DNA from: Gordonia hankookensis
GTDB taxonomy: Bacteria; Actinomycetota; Actinomycetes; Mycobacteriales; Mycobacteriaceae
Assembly: GCF_014673215.1 (NCBI RefSeq)
Contig: NZ_JACWMS010000005.1
Span: 1-64,000, forward strand
DNA: 64,000 nt
Direction of reading: 5' to 3'
Positions 18,207 to 27,375 of this stretch are shown in pieces. The notes below the pieces were generated by a model that saw nothing but the letters and a program-made list of their open reading frames with translations, did not search any database and was not told the DNA's origin. The translations under genes and the position numbers were made by a program. Each line of letters begins with the position of its first letter. Positions within the stretch are counted from its first letter, which is position 1.

Positions 18207-18473
18207 GTGCTCATCTTGGGAATCATCGTGTTCGGAATGGTCATCGGCGCTCTTGCACAGCTGATCATCGGCGGCAAGAACATGTGGACTATCGACTGGG
18301 GGCTGGCGATCGTCGCCGGCCTCGTCGGTTCCTTCGTCGGTGGACTGTTGATCAGCCTGCTGTCGGGTGACGGGATCAACTTCCGCGCCAGCGGCATCAT
18401 CGGGTCGATCGTCGGTGCGCTCCTCGTGACCGGCGGGTGGATCTGGTACAAGAAGCGTTCGCCGGCGAACTGA
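18207..18473 (+). CDS. GlsB/YeaQ/YmgE family small membrane protein
   Basis: This 88-residue protein has three hydrophobic segments: LILGIIVFGMVIGALAQLII, the stretch LAIVAGLVGSFVGGLLISLL, and IIGSIVGALLVTGGWIWY, with glycine spacing typical of the family once called transglycosylase-associated. Members are linked to stress or envelope function but no activity is established. I chose GTG 18207 because a -10 element sits 7 nt before it; a longer frame starts at 18165. Confidence 0.8.
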   Translation: MLILGIIVFGMVIGALAQLIIGGKNMWTIDWGLAIVAGLVGSFVGGLLISLLSGDGINFRASGIIGSIVGALLVTGGWIWYKKRSPAN

Positions 18474-18566
18474 GCACTCGGCGGTCGGTCCGGCGCGCCT
18501 GACCAGGCGATTGGATCGAACCGAGGCTCGTCGGCTACGCTCATCAACGCCCCGCTTGCGGGGCAA

Positions 18567-18640
18567 CGGGCTGTGGCGCAGTTTGGTAGCGCACTTGACT
18601 GGGGGTCAAGTGGTCGCAGGTTCAAATCCTGTCAGCCCGA
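18567..18640 (+). tRNA. tRNA-Pro (anticodon GGG)
   Basis: A full cloverleaf can be drawn: acceptor cgggctg with cagcccg, D-arm gcgcagtttggtagcgc, anticodon stem cttga/tcaag around loop ctggggg (anticodon GGG, proline), and T-arm caggttcaaatcctg. The discriminator is A and CCA is not encoded. Confidence 0.95.
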
Positions 18641-18648
18641 CACGAATG

Positions 18649-18676
18649 GTCCCGGAAACCCGATGGGTTTCGGGAC
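18649..18676. terminator. Hairpin between tRNA-Pro and the mce operon
   Basis: gtcccggaaaccc pairs with gggtttcgggact around gat, a strong stem 9 nt after the tRNA. It can end the tRNA transcript and, read on the other strand, lies about 120 nt beyond the last mce-operon gene. The remaining sequence to 18795 holds nothing I recognise. Confidence 0.6.
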
Positions 18677-18795
18677 TTCGTCGTTGTGGCGCGAGGAAGG
18701 CCGTGGCCCGAATCGGTGCGTACCGTCGATGCCACGATGCGCAGTTGTGGGCGCATCGTCACCGTGCTTTTCCAGCACAAGGCCGATGGATCAGG

Positions 18796-19434
18796 CTAGT
18801 TCGGCAGACCGCCGCCCAGCCCGCCGACATCGGTGATCTTCCAGTCGTCGTTGCCATTTACTCGGACGTTGTAGGTCACGGTGGTCTTGGCACCGTTCGG
18901 CGCCTGCTTGCTCGTCGAGTTCACACTGACGAAAGCATCCACCTGGTAGACCCCATTGTTCTCCGACGACACCTTCGCGGTGACGGGTGTGGCCGTGGAG
19001 ACCCAGTTCAGCGGTACGAGGATCTGCTTCAGCGCAGGCGCGGTCGAATCGAACTTCGCCGTCAGCTGCGGGCTCGTGTCGGTCTTGAGTTTGTCGAACC
19101 AGGTATCGAGATCACGATAATCGGTGGTCGCGGCACCGACGGCGTAGTCGGTGGCGATCTGCTCGGCCCGACGGGCGTCGGCCGCACGAGCTTCACTGTC
19201 GGAGATCGTCGACCGCGCGGAGAACCACAGACCGGCGAATACGCAGGTGGCGGCGAGCAAAGCCACGATCACGCCTCCGACGATCACCGTCGACAACGAG
19301 ATCGATACCTCACGCCGTGGCCGCCTGCCGGGCTCCGTCGTGTCGCTCGTCTGGGCGGTGCCCACGTCATCGGTGGTGGCGGTGTCGGTGTCGTCGATCT
19401 GGGTATCCGGTGTGCCGGTCGTGGTCGTACTCAT
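18796..19434 (-). CDS. Mce-associated membrane protein (Mas)
   Basis: The 212-residue protein has a Thr/Asp-rich cytoplasmic tail (residues 1-45), one transmembrane helix (VIVGGVIVALLAATCVFAGLW, about 50-70) and a small extracytoplasmic domain ending in DWKITDVGGLGGG, like the NTF2-like fold of Mas proteins. Mas proteins are needed for stability or function of Mce transporters. It starts 7 nt after the mceF stop. Most actinobacterial mce operons carry two Mas genes; only one is present here. Confidence 0.85.
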   Translation of the reverse strand: MSTTTTGTPDTQIDDTDTATTDDVGTAQTSDTTEPGRRPRREVSISLSTVIVGGVIVALLAATCVFAGLWFSARSTISDSEARAADARRAEQIATDYAVGAATTDYRDLDTWFDKLKTDTSPQLTAKFDSTAPALKQILVPLNWVSTATPVTAKVSSENNGVYQVDAFVSVNSTSKQAPNGAKTTVTYNVRVNGNDDWKITDVGGLGGGLPN

Positions 19435-19441
19435 CGAGTCC

Positions 19442-20416
19442 TCACTTCGGTTGTGGCTGCGGGATGTTCAACTGCAGGTGGATGGCGCCGTCGGAGCCCA
19501 CGGTGCCCAGCGCCTGTGTGACGAGGGCACCGATGTCCAGGCCGGACACCCCGGTGGTGGCCTGGGCGACCACCGGTTGGAGCATCGGGGCGAGTGGCTT
19601 CACGCTCGGCCCGATCTCCAGCAGGACCTCGTTGATGCGATGGAGGAACGGGATGATCCCGTCTCCGGTGGTGTAGACCGACGGATTCCGGGCGTCGGTG
19701 AGTTCCGCCATCTTGGTGGCCAGCGGCGCGATGACGCGGTCGCCCACCGACGCCCAGGCCGGTCCACCGGCCTCGAGCGTCGGGCCCAGCCAGTCCAGGT
19801 CGCCGCCGATCGACTGGATGCTGCTGAGCAACTTCTCGAACTGAGGGTTCTGCACCATCAGCGTCTCCGCGAGCAGTCGGGTGGACCGCTGCAGGCGGGG
19901 CATCACCGCGTCGGTGCCGTCCAGCGCAGTGTCGATGGTGTGCACCAGGCGTGAGATCACATCGGGGTCGAACTGATCGAGCATCGCCACTGCCCGCGTG
20001 GCGGTGTCGGCGATGGTCACCGGCTTGGTGGTCGCCCGGGTGTCGACGACCTGACCGTCGGCGAGGTCGGGACCTCCGTCGGTCGCCGGCACGAACTCGA
20101 GATACGGCTCGCCGAGCGCCGAGAGGGTCTGGACCGACAGTGTGCTCGACGCCGGGATGGGGTACTCGGCGCGATACCTGATGTCGGTCTGGACCCCGTG
20201 ATCACCCACGCGCAGGGCAGTGACCTCGCCGATCTCGAATCCGGTCAGGAGAACCGGGGAATTGACCTCCAGGCCACCCGAATCCGTCATCACCAGGGTG
20301 GCCGTCCGGTCTTCCCGGAACGGTGCGACGCCGAGGACACCGAAGGCGAGGTAGGCGACACCGATCACGAGTACCGCCAGGATGGCTCCGAGGGAGATCA
20401 CCGTGCCCCGGGTCAT
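19442..20416 (-). CDS. mceF: Mce family protein, MceF position
   Basis: The 324-residue protein has an N-terminal transmembrane anchor (residues about 5-28, ISLGAILAVLVIGVAYLAFG), an MCE domain at about 35-110 with the phrase VLLTGFEIGEVTALRVG, and a helical region thereafter. MceA-F form a hexameric channel carrying lipids or sterols across the periplasm to the YrbE permease. It overlaps mceE by 4 nt. It lacks the long proline-rich tail of some MceF proteins. Confidence 0.88.
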   Translation of the reverse strand: MTRGTVISLGAILAVLVIGVAYLAFGVLGVAPFREDRTATLVMTDSGGLEVNSPVLLTGFEIGEVTALRVGDHGVQTDIRYRAEYPIPASSTLSVQTLSALGEPYLEFVPATDGGPDLADGQVVDTRATTKPVTIADTATRAVAMLDQFDPDVISRLVHTIDTALDGTDAVMPRLQRSTRLLAETLMVQNPQFEKLLSSIQSIGGDLDWLGPTLEAGGPAWASVGDRVIAPLATKMAELTDARNPSVYTTGDGIIPFLHRINEVLLEIGPSVKPLAPMLQPVVAQATTGVSGLDIGALVTQALGTVGSDGAIHLQLNIPQPQPK

Positions 20417-21474
20417 CGAACGAGACCGATCATGCGCAGTGCCTGGATCATCTGAGCGCTCTGGCCGGTCGCGGACAGCTTGCCCGTGCGGCCGGTCACC
20501 GACATCGTCGTGATGTCGACCTTGGCGCCCGAGGTCGCGAACGGGATCAGGTCGTCATGCAGCAGGTCGGTGAGCCTGCGCAGGTTCGACGGCTCGGTGG
20601 TGTCGAGCGGATTGCTGGAGAACAGCATCGGCATCACTGCGGACACGGCTCGATCCGACGCACCGAGCATCGGGGCGAGCCACTGCGCAGGAGGAGCGAT
20701 CTGCCCGAGGTCGGTGAGGATGAAGATGATGCCGAGCACCGACTTCATCGCGGAGGTGGTGTGTGAGACACCCTGCGCGGTGAGCAGCGGGTCGATCTTG
20801 GGTTTCTCCTCGATCACGCGCTGCGTCGTGGCGTTCATGCCGTCGAGGACCTTGGTGATCGAGTTCTGATGGGCGGCAAGGTCGTCGAGATCCCGTCCGA
20901 TCACGTCGAACATCCGGGCCGTGCGTCGCGTGTCGTCGGGGAATGCCTTGTTCATCTGACGAACGGTCGTCATGAAATTGGTGAACGTGCCATTGCCGAC
21001 CGCGGTGGCCAGTCCTGCCAGGGTGTCCTCGATCTGAGGTGCCTCCGACGTCCGTTGCAACGGGATCGTCGAACCGGCCTCCAGGTTCCCGCGCGACGAT
21101 CCGGTCGTCGGTGTGGTGAGGGCGATGTGGACGTCGGCGAGTGGAGCGGATTGCCGGAGCATCGCGGTCGTCGTTGTCGGCAGGGCGACGCCGTCATCGA
21201 TGGCGACGTCGGCGACCACGAAGCCGCCGTTGTCGACCCGCAGTCCGGTCAGCGACCCGATCTCCACCCCGTTGGCGACGACCGGGGCACCGGACGGAAG
21301 GTTCAGGACATTCGAGAACTGGATGTGGACCGGGTAGGTGCCGTCGGAGGACTGCATGCCCGGGACGGGCAGACCGGCCACATCGGTACCACACCCACTG
21401 AGGCTCGCACCGATCGTGATGGCGACGCATGCCGCCGCGCACGCGCGCCGCAGACGGTCTCGGCGCCGGGTCAT
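20413..21474 (-). CDS. mceE: Mce family lipoprotein, MceE (LprK-like)
   Basis: The 353-residue protein starts with a lipoprotein signal: a basic start, a hydrophobic stretch (AAACVAITIGASLSGC) and the lipobox LSGC, with acylation expected at Cys28. An MCE domain follows (about 45-120, VVANGVEIGSLTGLRVD). In every mce operon the fifth mce gene encodes the lipoprotein, so the order identifies it as MceE. Its GTG/ATG start overlaps the mceD stop by 4 nt. Confidence 0.9.
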   Translation of the reverse strand: MTRRRDRLRRACAAACVAITIGASLSGCGTDVAGLPVPGMQSSDGTYPVHIQFSNVLNLPSGAPVVANGVEIGSLTGLRVDNGGFVVADVAIDDGVALPTTTTAMLRQSAPLADVHIALTTPTTGSSRGNLEAGSTIPLQRTSEAPQIEDTLAGLATAVGNGTFTNFMTTVRQMNKAFPDDTRRTARMFDVIGRDLDDLAAHQNSITKVLDGMNATTQRVIEEKPKIDPLLTAQGVSHTTSAMKSVLGIIFILTDLGQIAPPAQWLAPMLGASDRAVSAVMPMLFSSNPLDTTEPSNLRRLTDLLHDDLIPFATSGAKVDITTMSVTGRTGKLSATGQSAQMIQALRMIGLVR

Positions 21475-22571
21475 CGGGTGCCCGCCGTTCCGAGGAGGTG
21501 CGGTATCAGGTCGCCGATACCACCGGGTTCGCGGCAGACGTCCGGATCCCGTTGTCCCATCGCGGTGCAGAGCCCGGCGAGGACGCCGGACGGCAGGGCA
21601 TGCGGCGGTGGCGTGAAGCCGAGCGACACGCGCCCGGTCATCGGATCGACGGAGTTCTCGAAGGCGTTGGTGAAGACCGGGATCATCTGCAAGGCCTGGC
21701 CGAGAGATCCGACACCCGCCGAGATCATCTGCGGGAGATTCTGCAGCGACTCGATGTGACGGATGATGGTGCCGCCGAACATCGTCGTGATGTCGTTGAA
21801 CATGGGCAGCACATCTCGGAGCCGCGCGATGATCTCCACCGACGGGCCGATGAGGTGCTGATCGACGGAGACCAGCGTCCGGGGCAGGCGGGTCAACATT
21901 CGCTTGATGTCTCCCCAGCCGTGCGCGGTGCTGTAGGACAGATCGCCCAGTGCGTCCAGCAGGTCGCTGATGTGTCCGATCGCGGCGTCGGGGGAGTCCA
22001 GTGCTCTGCCGAGCCCCATGACGATGGCGTTGATCTGATCGCCTGTCCCGGCGGTCGCCTTCTCCAGGGCCGAGACCCCGCCCGACATCGCGTGCGCCTG
22101 GGCTGGGTCATCGGCGCCGTTGAGCTCGTCGGCGAGGCTCGACATCGCGGCGAGGGTCTCGGTGATCGACTTCGGCGTGGTGGTCTTGGTGATGCACTCG
22201 GAGGGACGCCAGGCAGGAGCATCTCGTCCTGGCTCGGCACCGATCAACGCCAGACGGCGGTCGGCGATGAGGGTTTGCGAGAGGGTCGTCGCGCCCACGT
22301 CGGCGGGCAACCGGCGGTCGGCGCGTACGTCGAACTCGACACGGGCCCTGGTGCCGTCGGGCACGACCGAGGTGATGTGACCGACCGGAACGCCCATCAC
22401 GGTGACCGCGCTGCCGTCGTACAACCCGATGCTGTCGGGCAACAGGGCACAGTAGGACGTCGTCGCCGACTCCGCACTCCTGACCCGAAATGCGGTGAGG
22501 CCCGCACCGACGAGCAGGACCACGACGATGGCGGCGACGAGCATGCGTGAGTGAAGGATTCGTCCGAACAT
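21471..22571 (-). CDS. mceD: Mce family protein, MceD position
   Basis: 366 residues. It has an N-terminal membrane anchor (MLVAAIVVVLLVGAGLTAF, residues about 10-28), an MCE domain (about 35-115, with VTVMGVPVGHITSVVPDG), and a helical region with a short C-terminal extension. It abuts mceC without a gap and overlaps mceE by 4 nt, so translation is coupled. Confidence 0.88.
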   Translation of the reverse strand: MFGRILHSRMLVAAIVVVLLVGAGLTAFRVRSAESATTSYCALLPDSIGLYDGSAVTVMGVPVGHITSVVPDGTRARVEFDVRADRRLPADVGATTLSQTLIADRRLALIGAEPGRDAPAWRPSECITKTTTPKSITETLAAMSSLADELNGADDPAQAHAMSGGVSALEKATAGTGDQINAIVMGLGRALDSPDAAIGHISDLLDALGDLSYSTAHGWGDIKRMLTRLPRTLVSVDQHLIGPSVEIIARLRDVLPMFNDITTMFGGTIIRHIESLQNLPQMISAGVGSLGQALQMIPVFTNAFENSVDPMTGRVSLGFTPPPHALPSGVLAGLCTAMGQRDPDVCREPGGIGDLIPHLLGTAGTR

Positions 22572-23555
22572 CTAGCACCGCCTTTCCGGTGTCGGCACAC
22601 AGATCGTCACGGGGTCCGCGCCCCCGCCGAACGAGCGGAGTTCTCCACCGATCCGCCGGATGGAATCCAGGAAGCCGCTCAGCTTGGCGCCCAGTTCCTG
22701 AAGTGGCGGAACGGAGTTCGCCAGCTCCTGCGCCATCGGCTTGAACTTGCCGTTCCACTGCCGCGAGATGGGGCTCAGTCGGGCCAGCAGGCTGGCCACC
22801 GTGCCGAGGGCGGACCCGACCGACACCATCGATTCCTCGGCGCTGTCCTCCAGACTGTTCCAGTACCAGATGATCCGGCCGAATCGGGACTTGATGCCGT
22901 CGATCGACGAGACGTATTCGTCGGCCATGGCCAGGGTTCGGGAGATGTCCGAGTTCTGCCGGTTGAGGAGCGCGACGATGGTGTCCGTGGCATCGATCGC
23001 CCGGCGGATCGACGACGGGTTGTCCACCGTTGCCGATCGCAGTGAGGCCATCGTCCTACGCATGGTGCCGCCGTCGATCTCGTCGAGTGGGGTCACCGCA
23101 TCCTGGAACAGCTCAGGGAGGTCATAGGGCAGCACAACCCGCTCGCGCGGGATGACCTGATCGCCGAGCGGCGTCGTACCCGCCGGCTGAAGAGCCAGAT
23201 AGTAGCCCCCGACAGCGGTGAGCATGCGGACTCCGAGGGTCGATTCCGACCCGACAAACACCTTGTCATCGGCGGTGAATCGGAGATCGACATGATCCGA
23301 CCTCAGGTCGACGGCGGTCACCTTGCCGACGTTGATTCCCGCAACCCGCACGTCGTCGCCGACCCGGATCGATCCTGCGTCGGTTGTCTCGGCGCGATAT
23401 TCGTGGCTGTTCAGGTCGACGGTGCTGATGAGGACGATCGTCAGCGCGACCACGAGCAGCACTGCCAGGCCGGCGATGCCCCATTGCAGATCTGACCAAC
23501 GAGGCCCGGAGTCGCGCGTGGAAGCGGCTGTGCGCCAACTGATCATGCGCGGCAT
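22572..23555 (-). CDS. mceC: Mce family protein, MceC position
   Basis: 327 residues. The membrane anchor is at about 25-47 (WGIAGLAVLLVVALTIVLIS), and the MCE domain at about 52-130 (DDVRVAGINVGKVTAVDLRS). The C-terminus ends in Cys (PTPERRC) with another Cys nearby (TICVPT), so a disulfide is possible. It overlaps mceB by 13 nt. Confidence 0.88.
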   Translation of the reverse strand: MPRMISWRTAASTRDSGPRWSDLQWGIAGLAVLLVVALTIVLISTVDLNSHEYRAETTDAGSIRVGDDVRVAGINVGKVTAVDLRSDHVDLRFTADDKVFVGSESTLGVRMLTAVGGYYLALQPAGTTPLGDQVIPRERVVLPYDLPELFQDAVTPLDEIDGGTMRRTMASLRSATVDNPSSIRRAIDATDTIVALLNRQNSDISRTLAMADEYVSSIDGIKSRFGRIIWYWNSLEDSAEESMVSVGSALGTVASLLARLSPISRQWNGKFKPMAQELANSVPPLQELGAKLSGFLDSIRRIGGELRSFGGGADPVTICVPTPERRC

Positions 23556-24544
23556 AGGGTGATCCTCTGTCCGCCGAGCAGCACCTCGATCTCGTGCCCC
23601 GGCGACGCCTGGCCCTTGCTGCAGGTCAGTTGTCCACTCGTCGGGGCGAGCCCGGCCAGCGATTGGAGGAACCCGGGCAGCCGGTTGAGGGCGCCGATCG
23701 CCGTTTTCGGGTCGGGAAAAGCCCGATCGATGAGCCCGTCGAGTGGTTGATTCGGATCGCCGACGAGGCCGATCTCGCCCATGATGTGGTCGAGCGGATC
23801 GAGAACCGGCGGGATCTGCGCAGCGAAATCGATCAGTCCGGGCAGTTTGGCCTCCAGGTTCTTGAACAGCGTGGTGAGTTCCTCGATCAGCGCGACCGCA
23901 TGGCCGGACTTCCCGCCGATCTGTTCGGAGACGACGGACAGATTCCGGACGAGTGTGGAGATGACGGCCTGCCGGTCGGTCGTGTAGGTGCTGAGTTTCT
24001 CGATCGCGTCGAGTGCCGGGCCGATGCCGGCGCCGTTGCCCTGGACGACGGCAAGCATGCTGCCGGTGAACTTGTTGAGATCAGCGGGGGACAGGTCGGC
24101 GAGGACCGGCTGCAGTCCGTTGAACAATGTCGTGATGTCGAAGGACGGCACGGTGTGGTCGGTGCCGATCGTGCTGCCGGACCGACGAATCCCCCCGATG
24201 ACCGGTGACGACTGCTGGATGTCGAGGTAGCGCTGCCCGGTCAGATTCTGGTAGCGGATGGCGAGCTTCGCCCCGACCGACAGCTGCTGCGACGGTTTCA
24301 TCGTGAACACCACGCGGGCTGTGTCCCCGGCGAGGTCGATGGTCGTCACATTCCCGACCGCGACACCGAACTCGCGGACGTCGTCACCGGGATGCAGGCC
24401 GTTGGCGTCGGTGAACAATGCGGTGTAGTTGTCGGTGGCGTCGGCGACCGGACGTTCGATGGTCCGCAACACGGCGAACAGGATCAGCAACATCGCCAAC
24501 GCGAAGGCGCCGACCCGAAGAACCAGCGACGGTATCGATCTCAT
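23543..24544 (-). CDS. mceB: Mce family protein, MceB position
   Basis: 333 residues with an N-terminal anchor (VGAFALAMLLILFAVLRTI), an MCE domain (about 38-115, DDVREFGVAVGNVTTIDLAG; conserved phrase LTGQRYLDIQQ) and a long helical part. The C-terminal segment has two Cys (LTCSKGQ, ITLCRA) that could pair. The ATG overlaps the mceA stop. Confidence 0.88.
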   Translation of the reverse strand: MRSIPSLVLRVGAFALAMLLILFAVLRTIERPVADATDNYTALFTDANGLHPGDDVREFGVAVGNVTTIDLAGDTARVVFTMKPSQQLSVGAKLAIRYQNLTGQRYLDIQQSSPVIGGIRRSGSTIGTDHTVPSFDITTLFNGLQPVLADLSPADLNKFTGSMLAVVQGNGAGIGPALDAIEKLSTYTTDRQAVISTLVRNLSVVSEQIGGKSGHAVALIEELTTLFKNLEAKLPGLIDFAAQIPPVLDPLDHIMGEIGLVGDPNQPLDGLIDRAFPDPKTAIGALNRLPGFLQSLAGLAPTSGQLTCSKGQASPGHEIEVLLGGQRITLCRA

Positions 24545-25557
24545 CGGCGACCGCCGCGTGTTGCGGTGTCCGCGTTGAGCTCGACGGCGACGTTCACGAT
24601 AGGTCCGGCCGGGGAGTCATGGAAGGTTCGGGACAGGCGGGTCAGCAACCGTTCGAGGTCGGTGCCGGTGCGCGGACCACCGACGCTCCCGGCCACCGCA
24701 CCGAGCAGTGGGACCGGGAGTTCGGCGAGCTCGTGATAGTCGGGACGGATGGACCGGAGAAGGCCGGCCACCGAGGGAATGAGCTGCTTCGCCAGCATGC
24801 CGACCGTGGCGTCGAAGTTCGCTCGCCGAGCGGCGGACTTCAGATAGGGCTCGTTGTAGACGGAGTCGAGCAAGACCAGGCCTCCGGACAATGTCGACGG
24901 CAGGCCGAGCAATGCGTCTCCGAGTCCGTCGACGATCGGCGAGTAGGGCATCTTCTGTGTGTCGGCGATGGATTCCACGCTGACGATGACCGCTTGCAGT
25001 AGCGGTGCGAATGCGGTGGTGTCCCTGGAGATCTGCGCGACCAACTTCGCCAGCCGCGGGGTCAGGACGTCGCCGGTCAATTGCCCCAGCGACTGCAACA
25101 GGACAGACGTGGTGGCATCACGCACGCGATCGGACCCGGTGAGACGGACGACGGTGCCGTTGCGGAGTCGCGATCCGCCGGTTCCGGTGTGCATGCTGAT
25201 CTGGGTGATACCGAACAGGTTGGCCGGGGCGTAGTCGATGGTGAGGCCCTCGGTGAGACCGGACACGCTCGCGTCGTCCAGGGACAGGGTGAGCCGTTGC
25301 CCATCGGGATCCCGGTCGATGTTGCGCACCGTGCCGATCTTCACGCCGTCGCGGCGGACCTCGGTGCCCTGCTCGATCCCTTCGCCGACATGGTCGGTGA
25401 TGACTGTGACCGAGATCTGACCGGATGGCGCGCTGTTGTCGGAAGGCAGTGTGCGCCAGGCGGCGACGGCCACGACGACAGCGATGATCGCCGCGATTCC
25501 GATGATCCGTGCGCCTCGGCGGGTGGTGGTGACGCCGGGCAGTCCGTAGGCGGGCAC
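24541..25557 (-). CDS. mceA: Mce family protein, MceA position
   Basis: 338 residues, starting at GTG 25557, 4 nt after yrbE-B. It has an anchor helix (IIGIAAIIAVVVAVAAW), an MCE domain (about 45-125, TEVRRDGVKIGTVRNIDRD) and a helical domain with the conserved N-x-FGITQISM element of MceA proteins. As first mce gene of the operon it takes the MceA place in the hexamer. Confidence 0.88.
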   Translation of the reverse strand: MPAYGLPGVTTTRRGARIIGIAAIIAVVVAVAAWRTLPSDNSAPSGQISVTVITDHVGEGIEQGTEVRRDGVKIGTVRNIDRDPDGQRLTLSLDDASVSGLTEGLTIDYAPANLFGITQISMHTGTGGSRLRNGTVVRLTGSDRVRDATTSVLLQSLGQLTGDVLTPRLAKLVAQISRDTTAFAPLLQAVIVSVESIADTQKMPYSPIVDGLGDALLGLPSTLSGGLVLLDSVYNEPYLKSAARRANFDATVGMLAKQLIPSVAGLLRSIRPDYHELAELPVPLLGAVAGSVGGPRTGTDLERLLTRLSRTFHDSPAGPIVNVAVELNADTATRGGRR

Positions 25558-25561
25558 GCGG

Positions 25562-26422
25562 TCACCCGGTGAAGCTCAGGGGGGATCGGAATCCCCAGAG
25601 GACGATGGTCATGAGCATGTCCAGTGCGATGATCGCGACGAGGCTTGCGCGGATGGCCCGGCCGGATGCCATCCCGACGCCTTCTGGACCGCCGTAGGCG
25701 AAATAGCCCTGGTAACAATGGATCAGGATGATCGCGATGGTGAAGACCAGGACCTTGATGACGGCCGCGACCATGTCCCAGCCCACGACGAACTGGGTGA
25801 AGTAGTGGTCGTACACACCGCCGGGCTCGTGGTGGAAGGTCGTGACGACCATACGCGTCGAGAAGTACCCGATCACGAGCGCGATCACGAAGGTCGGAAC
25901 CATCGCCACCACACCGGCGATGACCTTGGTGGTCACGACGAATCCGACCGACCGGACCCCGAGGGCTTCGATCGCGTCGATCTCTTCGGAGATCCGCATG
26001 GACCCGATCTCCGCGGTCATCCGGCAGCCCGCCTGGGCCGCGAAACCGACGCCCGCGGCGATCGGGGCGAGTTCACGCGTGTTGGCGAATGCGGAGATGA
26101 CGCCACTCAGTGGACCGAGTGAGACGAGCTCGAGGGCCGTGTACGCCTCGATGCCGATCGAGGCGCCCACGGCAGCGCCCATGACCACCATCACTGCCGC
26201 AGTGCCGCCTCCGACGATGAGAGATCCTCTGCCCCAGGTCATGTCGGTGATGGTGCGCACGGTCTCCGCTCGGTACTGCCGGAGTGTGACGGGGATGGAT
26301 GCGATCACCTGCCAGCAGAACGCGAGTGCGAATCCGACGGTGTCGACGGCAGCGCCGATGCGCAGCCGCGACGACAGTGAGGTCAACGGGCGCAACGGGT
26401 TGTAGGTCGAGGGTGCTGCCAT
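25562..26422 (-). CDS. yrbEB: MlaE/YrbE family permease, second copy
   Basis: A 286-residue membrane permease of the MlaE type with five or six transmembrane helices and the EQ-loop-like segment AQAGCRMTAEIGSMRISEEIDA that meets the ATPase (MceG/Mkl, encoded elsewhere). The start ATG 26422 (MAAPSTYNPLRPL) is 2 nt after the yrbE-A stop; a longer frame from 26575 would overlap yrbE-A and is unlikely. Confidence 0.9.
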   Translation of the reverse strand: MAAPSTYNPLRPLTSLSSRLRIGAAVDTVGFALAFCWQVIASIPVTLRQYRAETVRTITDMTWGRGSLIVGGGTAAVMVVMGAAVGASIGIEAYTALELVSLGPLSGVISAFANTRELAPIAAGVGFAAQAGCRMTAEIGSMRISEEIDAIEALGVRSVGFVVTTKVIAGVVAMVPTFVIALVIGYFSTRMVVTTFHHEPGGVYDHYFTQFVVGWDMVAAVIKVLVFTIAIILIHCYQGYFAYGGPEGVGMASGRAIRASLVAIIALDMLMTIVLWGFRSPLSFTG

Positions 26423-26424
26423 GA

Positions 26425-27375
26425 CTAACCCATCCTCATCGGATAGAACATGTTGACCACCTGCGTGATGGCGGTGTTGACGACGAGTATCGCGACGACC
26501 GAGAGGACCACCGCCGCGTTGACCCCGTCCGCGACGCCCCGCGGACCACCGCGGGCCTCGAGCCCACGCTGACATGCGATGACGACGACCAGGAACCCGA
26601 AGATGACGGATTTCGCCAGGGAAACCCAGACGTCGACACCAGAGGTGAACGCGCCGAACGACATCCAGTAGCTACCGGGTGCGACGCCGAGCGCGGCGAC
26701 CGCGGCGATGTAGCCGGCGGCGATCCCGATGGCGATGATGAGGATGTTGAGCAGTGGTGCCACGAGCACCATCGCGACGATCCTGGGCGCGACCAAGCGC
26801 TGCACGGGATCGACACCCATGACCCGCATGGCATCGACCTCTTCGCGGATGGTGCGGGCGCCGAGATCGGCCGCGATCGCCGCTGCTCCGGCACCGCCGA
26901 GCAAGAGGCCTGTCGCGACCGGTGCACCCTGCTTGATCACGCCCATCCCGCCGGCTGCGCCGATGAGCGAGTTCGCGCCGAGTTGATAGACGAGGTTGCC
27001 GACCTGCGCCGACACGATCACTCCGAAGGGGATCGCCATCAGGATGCCGGGAATTGCGGTGACCGAGATGATGAACCACGCCTGGGTGAGGGTCTCGCGC
27101 CATTGGAAGCGGAGCCGGATCAGGTCGGTTACCCCGATCCGTGTCGCTTCGGCGCCCATGCGTGCTGCACGGCCGAAAGTGCTCAGGCCGGTTGCGACAG
27201 CCCCGGGTTGTCTCGGGATCGAGAGGTCGGCGTCCCGGCCCTCCGGCGTCGACGGTGAAAACCCGCGCAGATCTCGCGCAGTGCCCACAACGCCTGCGGG
27301 CGAGGCGTCGACCTCGGTCTGCTGCGCTGTGGCGTGTGGCGACGCCGCCGCGACACGTGAATGCCCTGCGACCAT
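26425..27375 (-). CDS. yrbEA: MlaE/YrbE family permease, first copy
   Basis: A 316-residue permease, first gene of the mce operon. The conserved MlaE core begins at about residue 75 (VTDLIRLRFQWRETLTQ) and contains the ATPase-contact motif ADLGARTIREEVDAMRVMG. In front of it lies an extra N-terminal stretch of about 65 polar residues not found in typical YrbE proteins. The start ATG 27375 has an excellent ribosome site (ggaaggacgag). In-frame coding potential continues upstream to 27528, but without a ribosome site. Confidence 0.87.
   Translation of the reverse strand: MVAGHSRVAAASPHATAQQTEVDASPAGVVGTARDLRGFSPSTPEGRDADLSIPRQPGAVATGLSTFGRAARMGAEATRIGVTDLIRLRFQWRETLTQAWFIISVTAIPGILMAIPFGVIVSAQVGNLVYQLGANSLIGAAGGMGVIKQGAPVATGLLLGGAGAAAIAADLGARTIREEVDAMRVMGVDPVQRLVAPRIVAMVLVAPLLNILIIAIGIAAGYIAAVAALGVAPGSYWMSFGAFTSGVDVWVSLAKSVIFGFLVVVIACQRGLEARGGPRGVADGVNAAVVLSVVAILVVNTAITQVVNMFYPMRMG

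Noticed and set aside
18567..18640. Phage or island attachment site at tRNA-Pro
   Set aside because: No second copy of the tRNA 3' end was found in the window and no integrase is encoded, so I do not call an att site.
18511..19521. Long plus-strand reading frame through the tRNA and mas region
   Set aside because: It crosses tRNA-Pro and runs antisense to the Mas gene and the end of mceF; the protein has no domain, being Arg-rich as usual for high-GC shadow frames.
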